From: JAUSFM01 sp964343705
GTDB taxonomy: Archaea > Nanobdellota > Nanobdellia > Woesearchaeales > UBA12501
Direction of reading: 5' to 3'
Assembly (NCBI GenBank): GCA_964343705.1
Contig: CAYFJX010000004.1
Location: 106,522-170,521 of the forward strand
DNA length: 64,000 nt
In this document: positions 32,229 to 41,717 of the stretch, piece after piece
How the letters are laid out: every line of letters starts with the position of its first letter
Numbering within the stretch: the stretch's first letter is position 1
Made by a program: the position numbers and the translations under genes
The notes under the pieces: model-generated
The model's input: only the letters and a program-made list of their open reading frames with translations
Told to the model about the DNA's origin: nothing
Database searches by the model: none

Positions 32229-33983
32229 ATGTACATATTAGGATTAAGCTGTTATTATCATGACTCATCAGCAGCACTGCTGAAGGATGGCGTTATAGTA
32301 GCTGCAGCTGAAGAAGAAAGATTCACACGAAAAAAACATGATAATTCCTTTCCAACTAATGCCATCCAGTACTGCCTAGAAAGCCAAGGCATTTCTATGA
32401 AGCAAGTTGCTCATGTTGCCTTCTACGAAAAACCATTCCTCAAATTTGAGCGTGTTTTGTTTCAAAACATTGCACTGTTTCCACGAGGTCTCCGAACATT
32501 TGTACGAGCACTTCCTGCTTGGACACAAGACAAACTTCGCATTCCAAAAAAACTAAAAAAATTAGGGTACAAAGATGACATTTTCTTTATTGAACACCAT
32601 CTTGCCCATGCAGCTAGCTCGTTTCTTGTAAGCCCCTTCAAAAAAGCAGCAATTGTCACGATTGATGGAGTGGGAGAATGGACAACTACAGCATGGGGGG
32701 TTGGAGAAGAAAACAAAATACATCTTACTAAAGAAATTCGTTTTCCTCACTCACTTGGCTTGCTTTACTCAACAATCACAGCATTTCTCGGATTTAAAGT
32801 AAATAACTCAGAATACAAAGTTATGGGGCTCTCACCATATGGTGTTATGGACAAGCATAAAAATCCTTACTATGAAAAAATCAAGAAGCTTATCGACGTC
32901 AAAAAAGATGGAAGCTTTGCACTGGACCTTTCTTATTTCAGTTATCAACACAGTGACAAGATGCCATCAAAGAAAATGTCCAAGCTTTTAGGTCCTATGC
33001 GAAAATCAGAACAACCACTCATCCAGCGTCATAAAGATATTGCAGCTGCGCTTCAGCTTGTAACAGAAGAAACTATTGTTTCAATCCTTAATCATGTCCA
33101 TGCACAGACAAAGTGTGATTCAGTTGTACTTGGGGGTGGCTGCGCATTAAATAGTGTAAGTAATGGAAAACTATTGAGTAAAACACCTTTCAAGAAAATC
33201 TGGGTTCAGCCCAATGCAAGTGATGGAGGGACAAGTATTGGCGCTGCAAGTTATGCTTATCATTCTATTCTTAACAAGAAAAGAAACTATACACAAACCA
33301 ATGCCTATCTTGGCCCAGGCTTTTCAAGCAAAGAAGTTAAAGAGTTTCTTGACAAGCATGAACTTGCTTACACTGAATTCAAAGACAAAAAAGAGCTTGT
33401 ACAAAAAACAGCAGAACTCCTCAATCAAGATAATGTTATTGGTTGGTTCCAAGGACGCATGGAATGGGGACCACGGGCACTTGGAGCGCGAAGTATTTTA
33501 TCCAATCCTTGCAATCCCAACATGCAAGATATCCTTAACCTTAAAGTTAAACATCGGGAAAAGTTCCGTCCTTTTGCTCCAGTAGTGTGCGAGGATGACG
33601 CACAAACCTACTTTGAATGTGACAAGCCAGTGCCAGAGCCAACAGACTACATGCTCATGGTATACCCTGTTAAAAAGAAATGGCATGCTCGTATACCTTC
33701 AGTAACACATGTTGATGGTTCAGGTAGGCTTCAATCTATTCGGCGCAGTCAAAATCAAGACTATTATGACCTTATCAAAGCATTTGGGAAACTATCAGGT
33801 GTACCTATCCTTATTAACACCTCATTTAATATTCGTGGTGAGCCTATTGTGTGTACACCGTATGACGCCTATAAATGCATGATGGGGACAGGTATTGACT
33901 ATCTTATTATTGAGAATTTTCTTGTCAAACGATCTGATAACATGCAACATGCATGGGATAGTGAAAAAGTTGCTAAGGATTAG
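32229..33983 (+). CDS. carbamoyltransferase, NodU/CmcH family
   Basis: A 584 aa enzyme that moves a carbamoyl group from carbamoyl phosphate to a hydroxyl, typically on a sugar or natural product. The N-terminal kinase-like domain has GLSCYYHDSSAALL, EHHLAHAASSF (metal-binding His) and TIDGVGEWTT. The C-terminal YrdC-like part has FQGRMEWGPRALGARSIL. The start is ATG 32229 after GAGGTTACAC; an earlier TTG at 32217 is unlikely. Its 3' end overlaps the convergent broken SGNH gene by 11 bp. Likely acts on a surface glycan with the neighbouring genes. Confidence 0.93.
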   Translation: MYILGLSCYYHDSSAALLKDGVIVAAAEEERFTRKKHDNSFPTNAIQYCLESQGISMKQVAHVAFYEKPFLKFERVLFQNIALFPRGLRTFVRALPAWTQDKLRIPKKLKKLGYKDDIFFIEHHLAHAASSFLVSPFKKAAIVTIDGVGEWTTTAWGVGEENKIHLTKEIRFPHSLGLLYSTITAFLGFKVNNSEYKVMGLSPYGVMDKHKNPYYEKIKKLIDVKKDGSFALDLSYFSYQHSDKMPSKKMSKLLGPMRKSEQPLIQRHKDIAAALQLVTEETIVSILNHVHAQTKCDSVVLGGGCALNSVSNGKLLSKTPFKKIWVQPNASDGGTSIGAASYAYHSILNKKRNYTQTNAYLGPGFSSKEVKEFLDKHELAYTEFKDKKELVQKTAELLNQDNVIGWFQGRMEWGPRALGARSILSNPCNPNMQDILNLKVKHREKFRPFAPVVCEDDAQTYFECDKPVPEPTDYMLMVYPVKKKWHARIPSVTHVDGSGRLQSIRRSQNQDYYDLIKAFGKLSGVPILINTSFNIRGEPIVCTPYDAYKCMMGTGIDYLIIENFLVKRSDNMQHAWDSEKVAKD

Positions 33984-35119
33984 GCAGGAGCCCCATTTTT
34001 TCAAATTGTTGCGCAACATGCTTAGCAGACACTCTTGTTCCAAGAGGGGACCAATGTGGGTCAGTTCTCCAATGGAATTTTTCTTGGTTTTCTAATGCTG
34101 TCTCTGTTAAATCAATATAATGAATGCTGTTATGATCTGTGAAACTCTCCAATAAATAATGGGCATCCCATGGTTTAACTATGATCCCTTTTCTTACTCT
34201 ATCAGCGTATACTCTTTTTCCTATAATGACATCTCTGCTTTCTTGTTTGATTTGGTGAGGGCTGGGGATATTTATGATGACAAATTCTGCGTTGTTTTCA
34301 TTAACAGCGTTGTTGAAAAGTATAACTGTGTTGGTGAATGCGTCGAAAGACAAGTTAAATGCAGGGTCTGTTTCCAGGCGTGTACGTAACAATGCTTCTT
34401 GGGTCAAGCTTACTTTGTCAAGTATCTGTTTGAACTCTTTTTCTTTATCTTGTTCTTTTCTTTGTAGTGTATTAAAAAATAGTGTGAAAAAGTGTGATCT
34501 CTTACGCAGCCACTGCTCTAGTTGAGGTGGTAGTGGAGGAAGGTCTTTGTTATAATCATTCTTGTACGACTTAAAATAAGATGGGTTCTTGGTATGTTCT
34601 TTGATATAGTTTACCACATCATCAGCTCGGTGGATCTTAATATGTTCTTTGTACTTTTCAAAAAGAGGTCTGGGATACTTTTTTGCTGAGCTAATTTGGA
34701 TGTCATTGAGGTCATTCTGGTAAAACAAGTAGATAACTAGGTCACCATTGTACTTGCTTCCTTCGTGTTTAAATGCAAGAAAATGTTGCAGTGTGCTATA
34801 ACCAGTCACACCAAAAGGATAATCTCTCTGTTTTGTTGTAGTTAAATTGTTTGTCAGTGAGCATGCCTTTACTGTTTGTCTTAATGTGTATGCGTTCATT
34901 GGTATCGGGTTGGTAGGTGCATCCTCTCCAGTATGGTTTTGTTTTCCATCCAAGAATCTCATCTGAAATAATCATTGGCCTTGGCCAGTCAGGATGACTC
35001 TTATCGCATTCATCCCAAAGTGCTTGTGGAGCAACAAGTCGAACACTTACTTCAGCAAGTAGCACACATACTAGCAGGGTTGTAATGCAAACAAGAATGT
35101 TCTTTTTCCACTTTCTCAT
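33973..35119 (-). pseudogene. broken SGNH/AlgJ-like hydrolase
   Basis: Two frames together resemble the intact gene at 36267-37601. The 5' frame (34796-35119) has the membrane anchor and CDKSHPDWPRPMI, LGWKTKPYWRGC, and stops after about 107 aa. The 3' frame picks up at about 34840 with TGYSTLQHFLAFKHEG and continues to the C-terminal DPHWSPLGT motif. The part between, which in the intact copy carries FGDSLLWG with the catalytic Ser, is missing along with a frame change. It is therefore an inactive remnant of a tandem duplicate, unless the C-terminal piece is translated alone. Confidence 0.82.
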
Positions 35120-35201
35120 GCTGTTGGGAGCATTGCTTTTTTTATAAATGTGATTCTCTCAAACCACAACCTTAATAAACCACTCTCTGTTGAATCGCCT
35201 C

Positions 35202-35357
35202 ATGGCACGATCATTACTTCGAGAAGTCTGGGACTTTCTTAGAGTACGAAAAGTCTGGTGGCTCACACCTATAATTCTTATGATTCTCCTAGTTGGAGCA
35301 CTTATTATCATGAGCCAAAGCACAGTGGTATCATCAATTGTGTACCCACTTATTTGA
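35202..35357 (+). CDS. DUF5989-like small membrane peptide, copy 1
   Basis: A 51 aa protein starting ARSLLREVWDFLRVRKVWW, then one hydrophobic helix and the ending SSIVYPLI. This matches small DUF5989 proteins found beside carbamoyltransferases. The TATA box CTTAATAAAC (35171-35180) is about 25 bp before the ATG, so it is leaderless. It closely resembles the peptide at 37695. Confidence 0.72.
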   Translation: MARSLLREVWDFLRVRKVWWLTPIILMILLVGALIIMSQSTVVSSIVYPLI

Positions 35358-35382
35358 GGGGAGGTTCATTCTTTCAATTCTG

Positions 35383-36270
35383 TTATTCCATCTTCTTACC
35401 AAATGTTATCCAATATCCTCCTTCATGGTGGGTTTTCCAAATCCAATATGCTTGTTTATAGAGTCTTATTAGGCAATTGGGGTACTTCTGGTTTGTAGTA
35501 TTCCATACTCCTGTGATTTCTAATTCACTCTGATCAAAAGGTGTGGAAGTAGGTACTGTCTGATGATAAGTAATCTTATTTTTTTTAAACCACTCTAGGA
35601 CCTCCCCTATTGTATGTACTGTTTCATGGGGGTGTAAATACTGATCATTCCACCACCCTCTTTTTCTTTCTTTGTCTCCAAGCTCTCCAATCTGCATTCT
35701 TATAAACCAGTCTTTTATTCTGTCATTATTTCTAAAAATTGTCTTCGCTAAAAATTTTCGTATTTTGAGAGGGATTCTTCCAAATTTATTGTATAAACCA
35801 ACAACAATATGTCCTTCAGGTTTAAGCAACTTTAAAATATTTTCAAATCCTTTGTAAGCATCTCCTGTGTGGTGTAACACACCCAGGCATAAAACATAAT
35901 CAAATTTCATCCCAATGTCCTCGATTTGTTTTACGTCTAATATATCAACTTTTTTTAGGTGCCATGAGGTAAGATCTAATTTTTCTTTTAATTGTTTCGC
36001 TTTATTTAACGACGAATCCGAGAAATCAATACCCCACACACAGTTTCTTCTTAAAGATAAAAATGCACTTAATTGTCCTGTTCCTGTACCTACATCTATA
36101 ACAGTGGCATCTGTAGGTATGCTTCTATCCAAAATTTTGGCAAAAGGATACACAGAGGTTTCCAAATCTTCTTTGAAATTAAACCTGTCTATCTCATAAT
36201 CTGGAAAGGGAGTCTGATTATAAAAATCCTTGACTTTTTTACTTATTCCAGAGTTATGTAGAGCGTTCAT
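35383..36270 (-). CDS. SAM-dependent methyltransferase
   Basis: A 295 aa class I methyltransferase. Motif I is VIDVGTGTGQLSAFL, the acidic loop is WGIDFSDSSL, and motif IV region is FDYVLCLGVLHHT with LKPEGHIVVGLYN after it. The N-terminus (KVKDFYNQTPFPDYE) is typical of methyltransferases in surface-sugar loci. Its start overlaps the SGNH gene stop by 4 bp, so they are co-translated and probably modify the same glycan. Confidence 0.9.
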   Translation of the reverse strand: MNALHNSGISKKVKDFYNQTPFPDYEIDRFNFKEDLETSVYPFAKILDRSIPTDATVIDVGTGTGQLSAFLSLRRNCVWGIDFSDSSLNKAKQLKEKLDLTSWHLKKVDILDVKQIEDIGMKFDYVLCLGVLHHTGDAYKGFENILKLLKPEGHIVVGLYNKFGRIPLKIRKFLAKTIFRNNDRIKDWFIRMQIGELGDKERKRGWWNDQYLHPHETVHTIGEVLEWFKKNKITYHQTVPTSTPFDQSELEITGVWNTTNQKYPNCLIRLYKQAYWIWKTHHEGGYWITFGKKME

Positions 36271-37601
36271 TGATCTATTTTTTTATGGTTAGCTGGTTCA
36301 TCTGAAAAGTATTTTTTCTTTAATTCATTAGCTATATGTTTTGTTGAGACTGCAACACCTTTCGGAGTCCAATGAGGATCTATTTTCCAGTAAAACTCTT
36401 TTTCATTTTTTAGTGCAGTTTCAGTTAGTTCAATATAATTTATCTGGTTAGCCTCTGTGAAAACGCTTAAGAAATAGTTCCTTTTTTCTTGCTTTGTCAA
36501 AATTTCAGGTTTAATCTTAACAAGAGATACAATATCTTTCGGCAGTCTGGTCTTTTCTCCTTTCTGTACTTTTTGTGCCTCTTTCTTGAGTATTTCATGA
36601 TATTTTCTTTTTACTTGATAGATACTTGGGACATTTACAACGACAAAACTGCTGTTTCTTTTAGAAACTTTTTCATTAAAAACACTTAAAACATGGTAAA
36701 AATGGTTAACAGATGTACTAAAATGGTGGTCATTTTTCATGCGGTTATGAAATAAGGAAGGGTTTGTGGGACTTAATTTTTCTATAAGTCGTTTAGGACT
36801 TAAATTTTCAGGCTTGATTCTTAGTTTTTGATCAATAAAATTAAGGAAGTGGGATTTTGCCATTAGCCATTCTTTATATTTAGGGAGTGTTATCCTTTTT
36901 TTATTATAGTCATTTTTGTATAGTAAGTATAACCTTTCATTTCCAGTTCTTTTTCTGTTTATTTCTGCTACTTGTTCAGCTGTGAAAATATCAAGCGTAT
37001 TGTTTTTTACCTTCATCAATGGTTTAGGATATTTAGTTCCAGTGGTTCCAAATATGTCTGACAAATCATTTTGGGACACAAGATAGATGACAACATCAGC
37101 ATTATATTTGTATCCCTTTTCTTCATAAGAAAGAAAGTGTTGTGTTAGTGTGTAACCATCCCCCGCAAAGGCGAGAACTTCAACTGGTTGTTTTATCTGA
37201 GATTCAAGCGCTTCTTTGAGCTGTACTTGAACTGTGTTTTCATAAGAGTATTCTGCTCCCCACAGCAGTGAATCACCAAAGACAAGAATTCTGAATGTGT
37301 TGTCTGGCTTTTTCATAGTAAATTCTTCTGTACTACGTAGACCTATGCTGTTAGTTGTGATGTTTATTTTTTTAGCAGTGTCGGGTTGATACAAACATCC
37401 TGTCCAATTAGCTCGTATTTTCCAACCAAGGGTCTCATCTGAGAGTATCATGGGCCTTGGCCAATCAGGGTGGTGCTTATTGCATTCATCATACAGTGGC
37501 TGAGGATTAAAAAGTTGAAAACTGCTTTCAAGAAGGGTTATGAATATGAGAATGGTTATTAGTGAAAAGACTATTTTCTTGCTCAGTTTTAATTCTTGCA
37601 C
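36267..37601 (-). CDS. SGNH/AlgX-AlgJ-like hydrolase, membrane-anchored
   Basis: A 444 aa protein with an N-terminal transmembrane helix (IVFSLITILIFITLLES) and an outside SGNH domain. The catalytic Ser block is ILVFGDSLLWGAEY near residue 110, and the Asp-His pair is KIDPHWTPKG near residue 415. This family adds or removes acetyl groups on glycans. The intact partner of the broken copy at 33973-35119 (shared CNKHHPDWPRPMI). Confidence 0.87.
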   Translation of the reverse strand: MQELKLSKKIVFSLITILIFITLLESSFQLFNPQPLYDECNKHHPDWPRPMILSDETLGWKIRANWTGCLYQPDTAKKINITTNSIGLRSTEEFTMKKPDNTFRILVFGDSLLWGAEYSYENTVQVQLKEALESQIKQPVEVLAFAGDGYTLTQHFLSYEEKGYKYNADVVIYLVSQNDLSDIFGTTGTKYPKPLMKVKNNTLDIFTAEQVAEINRKRTGNERLYLLYKNDYNKKRITLPKYKEWLMAKSHFLNFIDQKLRIKPENLSPKRLIEKLSPTNPSLFHNRMKNDHHFSTSVNHFYHVLSVFNEKVSKRNSSFVVVNVPSIYQVKRKYHEILKKEAQKVQKGEKTRLPKDIVSLVKIKPEILTKQEKRNYFLSVFTEANQINYIELTETALKNEKEFYWKIDPHWTPKGVAVSTKHIANELKKKYFSDEPANHKKIDQ

Positions 37602-37694
37602 TTTTCTCCCCAGACATATTTCCTAAGTCAGTAGTTGTTGCTTTTTTTGTAGAATAACAAACTTAATAAAGTTTTCCTTGCTCTTAATTAAAAA

Positions 37695-37853
37695 ATGGGG
37701 AGTGATCCAATTTTACGGGAGTTTTGGCTTTTTATTAAAACAAAAAAGCTTTGGTGGCTGGCACCTATAATTATCATGCTGATTGTTGTTAGTGTTGTTA
37801 TTATAGTTGGGCAGAGTACGTCCACTTCACCATTTATTTACGCACTCATTTGA
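37695..37853 (+). CDS. DUF5989-like small membrane peptide, copy 2
   Basis: A 52 aa protein: ILREFWLFIKTKKLWWLAP followed by a hydrophobic helix and PFIYALI. It is similar to the peptide at 35202 throughout. The TATA box CTTAATAAAG at 37661-37670 is about 26 bp before the ATG. Each copy lies directly upstream of an SGNH gene on the opposite strand, so the pair of units probably arose by duplication. Confidence 0.72.
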   Translation: MGSDPILREFWLFIKTKKLWWLAPIIIMLIVVSVVIIVGQSTSTSPFIYALI

Positions 37854-37867
37854 AGGTCTAGGTCTAC

Positions 37868-39361
37868 TTAACCCTTAACATTGCCAATTGGTTTTAGAAA
37901 TACAACTTTCTTTGAAACACCACTACCATGCATTGTTTCAATAACGTCATTAATATCTTTGTACGCAAGACCTGCTTCTTCTGCAAGTCCCTGCATAGAA
38001 ATTGCTTTAACATAGATTCCTTTGCCTTCCATGTCTTTTTGTAGTTGGTCACCACGAACCATTCGCTTAGCCTTTGCTCGGGACATGGTTCGTCCTGCAC
38101 CATGACAGGTACTTCCAAATGTTTCAAGCTCAGCTTTTTTTGTTCCAACAAGAATGTATGACCCTGTTTCCATGCTGCCACCAATAAGAACTGGTTGGCC
38201 AACCTCTCTGTAGGTTTCAGGAATTTCAGGGTGTCCAGGACCAAAACATCGTGTTGCCCCCTTTCGATGGACAAGAACTTTTACTTTTTCCCCGTCAACA
38301 TCATGTTCTTCAATTTTAGCAATATTGTGGGCAACGTCATACACAAGACGCATATCAAGCTCTTTTGCTGTTTTACCAAATACTTCTTCAAAACATTCAC
38401 GAACACGATGCATAATTACCTGCCTGTTGTTGAAAGCAAGGTTTGCAGCACACGCCATTGCCTTGTAATAATCCTGTCCTTCAGGACTGCTAAACGGAGC
38501 ACAAGCAAGTTCTTTATCATACACATCAATATTATATTTTTTCATAGCTTCACTAAATACTTTAAGGTAGTCTGTTGCAACCTGGTGGCCAAAACCACGA
38601 CTACCACAGTGAATCATCACACAAATCTGCTTTTCTTTGGTAATACCAAAAGCCTCAGCAGCTTTGTTATCGTAAATCTCATCAACGTACTGGATCTCAA
38701 GATAATGATTACCACTACCAAGCGTTCCAATCTGCTTAAACCCGCGAGCTATTGCTTTTTCACTTACCTTGCTTGCGTCTGCTTGTTTAATACAGCCATT
38801 TTCTTCTGTGCGATCAAGATCTTCTTCCCACCCATAGCCTTGCTCAACTGCCCATGCAGCACCGCGGGTGATAAGATCTTTGAATTCTTCAGTTGTTGGC
38901 TTGACAAAACCTTTACAACCAACACCTGCAGGTACACGTTTGAAAAGAAGATTAACAAGTTCTTTGATTTTTGGTTCAACCTCAGAAAGGGTTAAATTTG
39001 TTTTAATAACACGCACGCCACAGTTGATGTCAAAACCAATTCCACCTGGGCTAATAATGCCTTTGTCAAGATCACAAGCAATTACACCACCAATAGGGAA
39101 GCCATAGCCCCAGTGCCCATCAGCCATGCAATAGGCAGCCTTTACTAGGCCAGGCATGCATGCAATATTAGTTACTTGGTCAAATACGCCAGCGTCCATC
39201 TGGTCAAGAAGCTTTTTTGTTGCAAAGACACGGGCTGGAACCTGCATGCCTTTTTTGTAGCTAGTTGGAAGTTCCCAACAAAAATCACTCATTTGCTTGA
39301 TTTCTTCAGGAGGACCAGCTGGCCTATCTCGTAAATTTGGTTTAGGTGGTTTATCTGCCAT
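37868..39361 (-). CDS. rtcB: tRNA-splicing ligase RtcB
   Basis: A 497 aa RNA ligase that joins tRNA exons after intron removal, using GTP and Mn2+. It has MADGHWGYGFPIGGV, GGIGFDINCGVRV with the metal-binding Cys, GTLGSGNHYLEIQ, IHCGSRGFGHQ, and the late STCHGAGRTMSRAKAK containing the guanylated His region. The length is normal for a protein without intein. TATA box GATTTAAAAG is about 26 bp before the ATG. It matters here because all three tRNAs of the window carry introns. Confidence 0.97.
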   Translation of the reverse strand: MADKPPKPNLRDRPAGPPEEIKQMSDFCWELPTSYKKGMQVPARVFATKKLLDQMDAGVFDQVTNIACMPGLVKAAYCMADGHWGYGFPIGGVIACDLDKGIISPGGIGFDINCGVRVIKTNLTLSEVEPKIKELVNLLFKRVPAGVGCKGFVKPTTEEFKDLITRGAAWAVEQGYGWEEDLDRTEENGCIKQADASKVSEKAIARGFKQIGTLGSGNHYLEIQYVDEIYDNKAAEAFGITKEKQICVMIHCGSRGFGHQVATDYLKVFSEAMKKYNIDVYDKELACAPFSSPEGQDYYKAMACAANLAFNNRQVIMHRVRECFEEVFGKTAKELDMRLVYDVAHNIAKIEEHDVDGEKVKVLVHRKGATRCFGPGHPEIPETYREVGQPVLIGGSMETGSYILVGTKKAELETFGSTCHGAGRTMSRAKAKRMVRGDQLQKDMEGKGIYVKAISMQGLAEEAGLAYKDINDVIETMHGSGVSKKVVFLKPIGNVKG

Positions 39362-39458
39362 TTTTCCATTGTGAAGGCCTCTCTCTTTTAAATCTTCCTA
39401 CAATTTAGACCAAAAACTTTATTAAGCTTCTGACTTTGTATATTTTTGTGATAGATCT

Positions 39459-39749
39459 ATGAAACCAGCATTTTGGATTGTAAAACTTATCATTTTTATC
39501 ATTATCCTATTTTTGATTCGTCGATGGATCCACCAGTGGGCATCAGGCATCAAGTCACGCATGCTGGGTCGCAAGCCACGAAAACTGAGTCCAAAAGAAC
39601 TATCAAAAAAGTATTCTCATGCTCATGATCCAATCTATATCAAAAAGCGAAATCTTGAAGATAAGCTCCTTCCTAAACTTGGTGCTAAAAAAACTGAAAA
39701 AGCACTCAAAAAGATTATTAAGAAAAAACGAAGAAAGATAAAAAAATGA
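39459..39749 (+). CDS. small membrane-anchored basic protein
   Basis: A 96 aa protein with an N-terminal hydrophobic helix (FWIVKLIIFIIILFLI) and a strongly basic remainder (RKPRKLSPKELSKKY, KKIIKKKRRKIKK). It overlaps the next gene by 4 bp (ATGA). No family recognised. The basic tail suggests contact with nucleic acid or membrane phosphates on the inside. Confidence 0.72.
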   Translation: MKPAFWIVKLIIFIIILFLIRRWIHQWASGIKSRMLGRKPRKLSPKELSKKYSHAHDPIYIKKRNLEDKLLPKLGAKKTEKALKKIIKKKRRKIKK

Positions 39750-40381
39750 GAAAGCTACTTTTATTTGCAGTGCTGGTAATGCTTGTCTTACTTGTTGGCT
39801 GTGCAAAAGTAACACCGCCTGAACCTGCTCCAGAACCAGAGGTAGTTGCAGAACCTATTGTTGAAGAAGTTCCAGAACCTGAGCCTGAAGAGGTTCCTGA
39901 GCCTGAACTAGAAGAAGAACCAGTAGCAGAGCCAGAAAATGAACTCAAACAATATGAAGACCCAGACGAAGGTATTTTTGTGATTGGAGATGGTGAACCA
40001 AAAGAGTATTTTACTTTTGAAAAACTGAAATTGCGAAGAAACAGTAGGGATAAAGTTCAAGTAAAGACTATTAGTTTTGTTTTCCGTAACTTAGAAGACA
40101 AGCCAATAACACCAGTTGTTCGAGCAACATTCAGAGGTGCTTGGAAAAAAGGAGTTCGAAGTACCGTGGAACAAGACTTTCCTCTTGGAGAACTCAAGCC
40201 AGGTATGAAATATGTAAAGACCTTTCCAGTGAGTGTGTATTATCACCTTATTGAGAACCAGAAAAAGATCACTCTCAAGTTTCGTAAAAAATATGAAACA
40301 CCACGAACATGGTATGGTGAAACAGAGCACAAGTTTGTGCCTAAGGATGAGCTTGATTCACTTGAGATTGGTTGGGTGTAA
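39746..40381 (+). CDS. lipoprotein with acidic Pro/Glu linker
   Basis: A 211 aa exported protein. The signal peptide ends in a lipobox-like LLVGCAK at about residue 19. A long Pro-Glu-Val linker follows (PEPAPEPEVVAEPI and similar repeats, residues about 27-70), then a beta-rich domain of about 130 residues (KVQVKTISFVFRNLEDKPI, TVEQDFPLGELKPG) that looks like an immunoglobulin-type fold. Co-translated with the upstream membrane protein. Confidence 0.75.
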   Translation: MRKLLLFAVLVMLVLLVGCAKVTPPEPAPEPEVVAEPIVEEVPEPEPEEVPEPELEEEPVAEPENELKQYEDPDEGIFVIGDGEPKEYFTFEKLKLRRNSRDKVQVKTISFVFRNLEDKPITPVVRATFRGAWKKGVRSTVEQDFPLGELKPGMKYVKTFPVSVYYHLIENQKKITLKFRKKYETPRTWYGETEHKFVPKDELDSLEIGWV

Positions 40382-40640
40382 ATGGAAGTTTAAGTTGGTG
40401 TTTGTTTGCCTGCTCAATTCCTCTAATGTTCACTGCCCGATATTCTACAATTCCTTCTAAGGTGACACATGCACCAAAGCGATCATCTATTATTTTCACA
40501 ATTTCCATTTTTGCTTTACACAATGCCTGCTTGTCGTCAATCGCGGTAAGATGTCTTTCAACTGTTTCTGTATAAAGATGGGGGACCGTGCTTCCTATGT
40601 CATAGGCATTTACACGGTATCTTGCCAAGTAAGATTTCAT
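40341..40640 (-). CDS. unknown protein (99 aa)
   Basis: Unrecognised soluble protein. Residues 1-75 look like an alternating beta/alpha unit (YLARYRVNAYDI, DKQALCKAKMEIVKIIDD). The last 41 bp overlap the convergent lipoprotein gene end. TATA-like ATATAAGC lies about 25 bp upstream of the ATG. Confidence 0.6.
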   Translation of the reverse strand: MKSYLARYRVNAYDIGSTVPHLYTETVERHLTAIDDKQALCKAKMEIVKIIDDRFGACVTLEGIVEYRAVNIRGIEQANKHQLKLPFTPNQSQVNQAHP

Positions 40641-40730
40641 ATTGTTATGACAAAGATGCTTATATAATTAGTTGTATCTCAAAAAAGTTTGAGATGGCCA
40701 TTTAAATATAAAAAATATTTCCTTGCGCCC

Positions 40731-41633
40731 ATGCAGAACCCATTAACACTTTATTATGGTTCCATGGGGAGTGGGAAATCCTCAAAGATGGTTGAATCTG
40801 TTACTGACTCAACAATTATTCTTGTTCCTGACTTAGTACTTAATACATTTGATCCGCACAGAAAATCAGACTATGTTAGACTTCATGACGCTCCTCCTTA
40901 TTCCAACCATGTTCATGCTTTTGACGTTAATAATCCAGAAACAATTCTTACAATAGTGGCACGTGAGGCCAAGAAACGTGATATAAATGATGCGCGTATC
41001 GATGAAGTACAATTTCTTCCCCTGCAGTTTATCAATACCTTGCAAAAGCTAAAAAATCAAGCTGCTTGGATATCATTAGGTGGCCTCCTTTTAGACACAG
41101 AATTACAACACTTTCCCACAACACGAGATCTTTTTGATATTGTAGACGCACATGTCTTGCTGAGGGGTACGTGTGATTACCTAAACTGCAAAATACCCTC
41201 AAGATATATTTACGCAAAATTCCAAAAAAAAGAAAAAGTCAGGGTGGGAGGCATGGACTTATATGGTTCCTCTTGTCCCACTCACTTGAATAAATTCAGA
41301 AGAAGATATAATAATTCTAGGTTGCCTGATGATTTGGTTCATCGAATGAAACACCCACTCAAACATATAAATGATCAGGTTGATTTGATCCTAGAAAGAG
41401 GCAAGACTGAAATAACAGAGGAAGGAATAGAAACAAGTTTTATTGGGGTCGTGGGATCTCATGTTGTTCAATTTGAGAGACTTACCCGTCTTGGGGAAGT
41501 TGTATGGCGTCAAGTTTTTTATGATTTAAAAGAAATTTACAGGTTTGATGAGGGTAGAGTTGATGTGTATTCTAGTGGGATGACTGAAAAAGCCATTGCA
41601 CTTGCAAAAGCACGGCAAGAGTGCAAATGGTAA
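40731..41633 (+). CDS. thymidine-kinase-like P-loop protein
   Basis: A 300 aa protein resembling type II thymidine kinase. The Walker A is YYGSMGSGKSSK, the Walker B-like motif is IDEVQFLPLQ, and LGGLLLDTELQHFP corresponds to the TK1 G.L.tdfr..F segment. RGTCDYLNCKIPSRY matches half of the zinc ribbon, and YIYAKFQKK the lasso region. The C-terminal 100 residues are extra compared with TK1 (about 190-200 aa). The start is ATG 40731, about 25 bp after AATATAAAAAAT. It may phosphorylate thymidine or a modified pyrimidine. Confidence 0.75.
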   Translation: MQNPLTLYYGSMGSGKSSKMVESVTDSTIILVPDLVLNTFDPHRKSDYVRLHDAPPYSNHVHAFDVNNPETILTIVAREAKKRDINDARIDEVQFLPLQFINTLQKLKNQAAWISLGGLLLDTELQHFPTTRDLFDIVDAHVLLRGTCDYLNCKIPSRYIYAKFQKKEKVRVGGMDLYGSSCPTHLNKFRRRYNNSRLPDDLVHRMKHPLKHINDQVDLILERGKTEITEEGIETSFIGVVGSHVVQFERLTRLGEVVWRQVFYDLKEIYRFDEGRVDVYSSGMTEKAIALAKARQECKW

Positions 41634-41717
41634 TATTATATCAAACCATTTTGAGATTTTAAGTAATAAACAAGCTCTTCTCTCTCATTTCTCAGAACAT
41701 ACATGGAGGTTTAAACT

